Below are positions 46,098 to 48,270 of a stretch of DNA of 48,270 bases, piece after piece. Position 1 is the stretch's first letter; every line of letters begins with the position of its first letter. The stretch is from IMG/VR virus record IMGVR_UViG_3300036861_000152, positions 1-48,270 of that record; one strand, 5' to 3'. The stretch is from a virus. The notes under the pieces are model-generated. The model worked only from the letters and a program-made list of their open reading frames with translations. It ran no database searches and was not told the DNA's origin. Both the position numbers and the translations under genes were made by a program.

Positions 46098-47238
46098 AGA
46101 GTACGCAACGCTAGCCCAACAGCGAGCTATAGACGCTGTTAATCAATATGGCAGCTATCGCAGGGCGGCGAAGTCGCTAGGAGTTAATTACAGCACTGTG
46201 CAGCAGGCCGTCACCGCCGCCAAGAACTCGGCGGCTCGCCGAGGCTACGCCCCCAAGCATGACCTGACGCACGAGGTTCCAAGCCCGTTCGTTGTCAAAG
46301 GCGTTTCTACCCTCTATGACGAGTCGGGGGCTCTAAGACTTCAGTGGGTGAAGTCCAAGCTGGACGACGCGAAAGCCGAAGAAGCAATTCGAGAATTTGT
46401 CGAATGGCTCGTCAAAGACGCTAAAGGTCTTGCACCTTCAATTCCCGCTCCGAAGCATTCCGTTGACGATCTACTCGCGGTGTACCCGATGGGCGATCCA
46501 CATTTCGGCATGTACGCATGGGCGGCTGAGACAGGCGATGACTTCGACACTGAGATAGCAGAGAAGCTGACCTGCGCAGCGATTGATCGTCTCGTGGATA
46601 GCGCCCCTCCAGCCGATACCGCTCTTATCCTGGAGCTTGGCGACTTCTTCCACGCCGATGATTCATCGAACCTTACCCCTACGCATGGCTTCGCTCTTGA
46701 CGTAGATACCCGCTGGGCAAAGGTGATGCAGATAGGACTTAGGGCGATGGTCTACGTCGTCAAGCGGGCTGCTGAAAAGCACAAGAAGGTCATCGTCAGA
46801 ATAAAGCGCGGGAACCACGACCCGCATTCGAGCTTCGCCCTTGCTCTTGCCTTGGATGCTTACTTCCACGGTCAGGAGCGCATCAAGGTCGATCTATCCC
46901 CCGCCGTTCACTGGTATTACCGTTTCGGGAAAGTCCTCATCGGAAGCACCCACGGCGACACCACGAAGATGAAGGACATGCCGGGAATCATGGCGGCTGA
47001 TCGTCCTGAAGATTGGGGGCAGACCAAGTTCCGCTACTGGTACGCCGGACACATTCACCACATAGAGGTCAAAGAGTTTCCCGGTGTGGTGGTCGAGTAT
47101 TTCAGGACCTTGGCAGCGAGAGACGCCTATAACGCCGGCCACGGCTACAGAGCCGGGAGGGATATGCGCTGCATTGTTCATCACAAAGACTACGGAGAAG
47201 TGGAGCGGCACAGATGCGATGTGGCGATGATCCAATGA
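46060..47238 (+). CDS. HTH-metallophosphoesterase
   Basis: 392 residues. An N-terminal HTH (NQYGSYRRAAKSLGVNYSTV, about 27-46) precedes a calcineurin-like phosphoesterase: YPMGDPHFG (about 142), ELGDFFHADD (about 192), RIKRGNHDPH (about 249), GSTHGD (about 296), YAGHIHH (about 330). These two-metal enzymes cut phosphodiesters. The HTH could target it to phage DNA. Late location suggests a role in lysis-time nucleic acid processing or protection. Confidence 0.8.
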   Translation: MPAPAYRVDEKLKEYATLAQQRAIDAVNQYGSYRRAAKSLGVNYSTVQQAVTAAKNSAARRGYAPKHDLTHEVPSPFVVKGVSTLYDESGALRLQWVKSKLDDAKAEEAIREFVEWLVKDAKGLAPSIPAPKHSVDDLLAVYPMGDPHFGMYAWAAETGDDFDTEIAEKLTCAAIDRLVDSAPPADTALILELGDFFHADDSSNLTPTHGFALDVDTRWAKVMQIGLRAMVYVVKRAAEKHKKVIVRIKRGNHDPHSSFALALALDAYFHGQERIKVDLSPAVHWYYRFGKVLIGSTHGDTTKMKDMPGIMAADRPEDWGQTKFRYWYAGHIHHIEVKEFPGVVVEYFRTLAARDAYNAGHGYRAGRDMRCIVHHKDYGEVERHRCDVAMIQ

Positions 47239-47582
47239 AGTTCATCTATCTCGCCTCGCCCTACTCGCATCCAGATCATGAAGTGCGGGAAGCACGCTAC
47301 CGTGCCGCTTGTCGCAAGGCCGCTCAGTACGCGCGAAAGGGCATCGCGGTTTTCGCCCCCATCGTGCATTCCCATCCGCTCGTGCCATACATGGATGCGG
47401 CGCAATGCATGGACTTCGACCTTTGGATGAAACTCGACTTGCCGCTCCTGAAAGCCGCCGACGAGTTGCACATCCTTTGCATTGATGGCTGGCGCGCATC
47501 TCGAGGCGTAACGCGGGAAGTGGAGTTCGCTACGCAGATCGGCGTCCCAGTCAAACAGGTCTTCCTAGACGTGGAGCCATGA
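47235..47582 (+). CDS. DUF1937 nucleoside deoxyribosyltransferase-like protein
   Basis: 115 residues from the ATG overlapping the previous stop. MKFIYLASPYSHPDHEVREA and the middle ADELHILCIDGWRASRGVTR plus EVEFATQIGVPV are the DUF1937 pattern, related to nucleoside 2-deoxyribosyltransferases. It may act on nucleotides or NAD-like molecules. Confidence 0.8.
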   Translation: MKFIYLASPYSHPDHEVREARYRAACRKAAQYARKGIAVFAPIVHSHPLVPYMDAAQCMDFDLWMKLDLPLLKAADELHILCIDGWRASRGVTREVEFATQIGVPVKQVFLDVEP

Positions 47583-47583
47583 C

Positions 47584-47892
47584 ATGCCGGTCGAGATGGT
47601 GGAAATGAACATCCTCGAAGAAGCGAACAGCCTCGTTCACGGCGATCGGAACAAGGACTACAAGCACCCGCACGTTGATTACTCCTGCACTGCGGCTATG
47701 TGGCGCGCATTAATCCAGCGCCGCTATGGGGTAGACGTGCCGATCACTCCTGACTTTGCCTGCCTGCTCATGATCGCCGTCAAGTTGTCCCGCGAAGCCG
47801 GGAAACACAAACGAGACAACCTCGTGGACGCGGCAGGCTACGCCGAGTGTGCCTCGTGGTGCTTGGAATATGAGCAGGAGCAGACGAAGTGA
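47584..47892 (+). CDS. MazG-like/DUF6378 protein
   Basis: 102 residues. HGDRNKDYKHPHVDYSCTAA, MWRALIQRRYGVDVPITPDF and AVKLSREAGKHKRDNLVDAA, with GYAECASW, match the DUF6378 MazG-like nucleotide pyrophosphohydrolase fold, which may clear altered nucleotides. It is translationally coupled to the endolysin (GTGA). Confidence 0.7.
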   Translation: MPVEMVEMNILEEANSLVHGDRNKDYKHPHVDYSCTAAMWRALIQRRYGVDVPITPDFACLLMIAVKLSREAGKHKRDNLVDAAGYAECASWCLEYEQEQTK

Positions 47893-48227
47893 CCCTCGGC
47901 GATAAGCAACGCCGCTTCACCCTCATGGTCTCCGAGCTGATCCGCTGGGCCTATGACCACGGCATGGAACTGACCTTCGGGGACGCCTACCGCTCTCCAG
48001 AGCAAGCCGCCTGGAACGCCAAGAACGGCGCCGGCATCACGAACAGCCTGCACACCATCCGCCTCGCCGTTGACCTGAATCTCTTCAAAGACGGCGTGTA
48101 CCAGAAAGACACTTCAGCGTACCAATTGCTCGGCGAGAAGTGGGAAAGCATGGGCGGTAGCTGGGGCGGGAGATTTCTACGCCCTGATGGAAATCACTTT
48201 GGTTTGGAACACGAAGGAGTCCGTTAA
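47889..48227 (+). CDS. M15-family endolysin
   Basis: 112 residues from GTG. TFGDAYRSPEQAAWNAKNG, GITNSLHTIRLAVDLNLF (the HxxxxxxxD zinc motif) and DGNHFGLEH are the L-alanyl-D-glutamate or D,D-peptidase (VanY/M15C) signature. It cuts peptidoglycan. Its end and the holin are repeated at the left end of the window, consistent with a circular map. Confidence 0.85.
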   Translation: MTLGDKQRRFTLMVSELIRWAYDHGMELTFGDAYRSPEQAAWNAKNGAGITNSLHTIRLAVDLNLFKDGVYQKDTSAYQLLGEKWESMGGSWGGRFLRPDGNHFGLEHEGVR

Positions 48228-48270
48228 TGGCCCCGTTCATCCTCCCCCTGATAGCAATCGCCGAGAAAAT
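48127..48270. repeat. Terminal redundancy, right copy
   Basis: This is the right-hand copy of the 144-base terminal repeat. It spans the last 34 codons of the endolysin, including its stop, and the first codons of the holin. The two base differences from the left copy are at 48253 and 48256. Confidence 0.9.
48227..48270 (+). CDS. Holin of GTA 3-TM type, 5' end (redundant copy)
   Basis: The first 14 codons of the holin, complete at 101-505. The two synonymous differences between the copies are here at 48253 and 48256. Confidence 0.85.
   Translation, partial: MAPFILPLIAIAEK

Overview
The window reads as one essentially complete, circularly permuted (or terminally redundant) genome of a temperate, short-tailed tailed phage. 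The first 144 bases recur at the end with two synonymous differences, so the unique length is about 48,126 bp. A tyrosine integrase, a xis-like protein and a CI/Cro-type switch show that it is temperate. The virion genes follow the P22 podovirus plan: small and large terminase, portal, scaffold, coat, gp4-like and gp10-like head completion proteins, then three large ejection-type proteins. No tail tube, sheath or tape measure is seen. Signal peptides, two beta-barrel-like outer membrane proteins and an M15 endolysin point to a Gram-negative host. The GC-rich coding, by eye in the high 50s per cent, would suit a proteobacterium. The host itself cannot be read from the sequence.

Layout. Positions 1-696 hold the end of the lysis module (M15 endolysin end, GTA-type 3-TM holin, small HTH). 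Positions 697-873 are a repeat-containing gap next to the integrase and are the best attP candidate. Positions 874-12023 are a leftward early operon on the minus strand. From its promoter outward it carries a tiny membrane peptide, a TPGPW protein, an outer membrane barrel, small phage proteins, a RecB/Cas4-like exonuclease, a DUF1364 protein interrupted by an HNH gene, an SPFH/flotillin protein, an XF1762 protein, a MmcB-like protein, a DHH phosphoesterase, a NrdR-like zinc ribbon, xis and integrase.

Positions 12024-12600 are the immunity switch. A repressor on the minus strand lies between two mirror-image promoters of identical build (TTGACA, 17 bp, TATAGT), each overlapped by 14-bp operators. 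Rightward come a Cro-like protein, a ribbon-helix-helix-like protein, a structured noncoding stretch ending in a strong terminator (the position of lambda tR1), a replication protein whose gene contains iteron-like repeats and a purine-rich tract (a lambda-like origin), NinB, a small PD-(D/E)XK nuclease, a glycosyltransferase read from a CTG codon, and small proteins up to a terminator at 17705-17732.

Positions 17898-48227 are the late region. Packaging and head genes are interleaved with a large set of sugar and methyl transferases: a glycosyltransferase and a methyltransferase before the scaffold, then a DUF115-methyltransferase fusion, a glycosyltransferase, an FkbM methyltransferase and a methyltransferase-GT9 fusion after the coat gene. 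One further methyltransferase gene lies on the opposite strand between tail genes. Several structural proteins are very rich in Ser and Thr, so virion glycosylation is the most interesting hypothesis here. Ejection proteins, a candidate second holin, an outer membrane protein, a metallophosphoesterase, DUF1937 and MazG-like nucleotide proteins, and the endolysin close the circle.

Genes are densely coupled. Stop-start overlaps of the form NTGA are used with all four first bases, so ATG, GTG, TTG and apparently CTG serve as starts. Several short genes (30-60 codons) lie in apparent gaps and are listed. No tRNA, rRNA, IS element or CRISPR array was seen.
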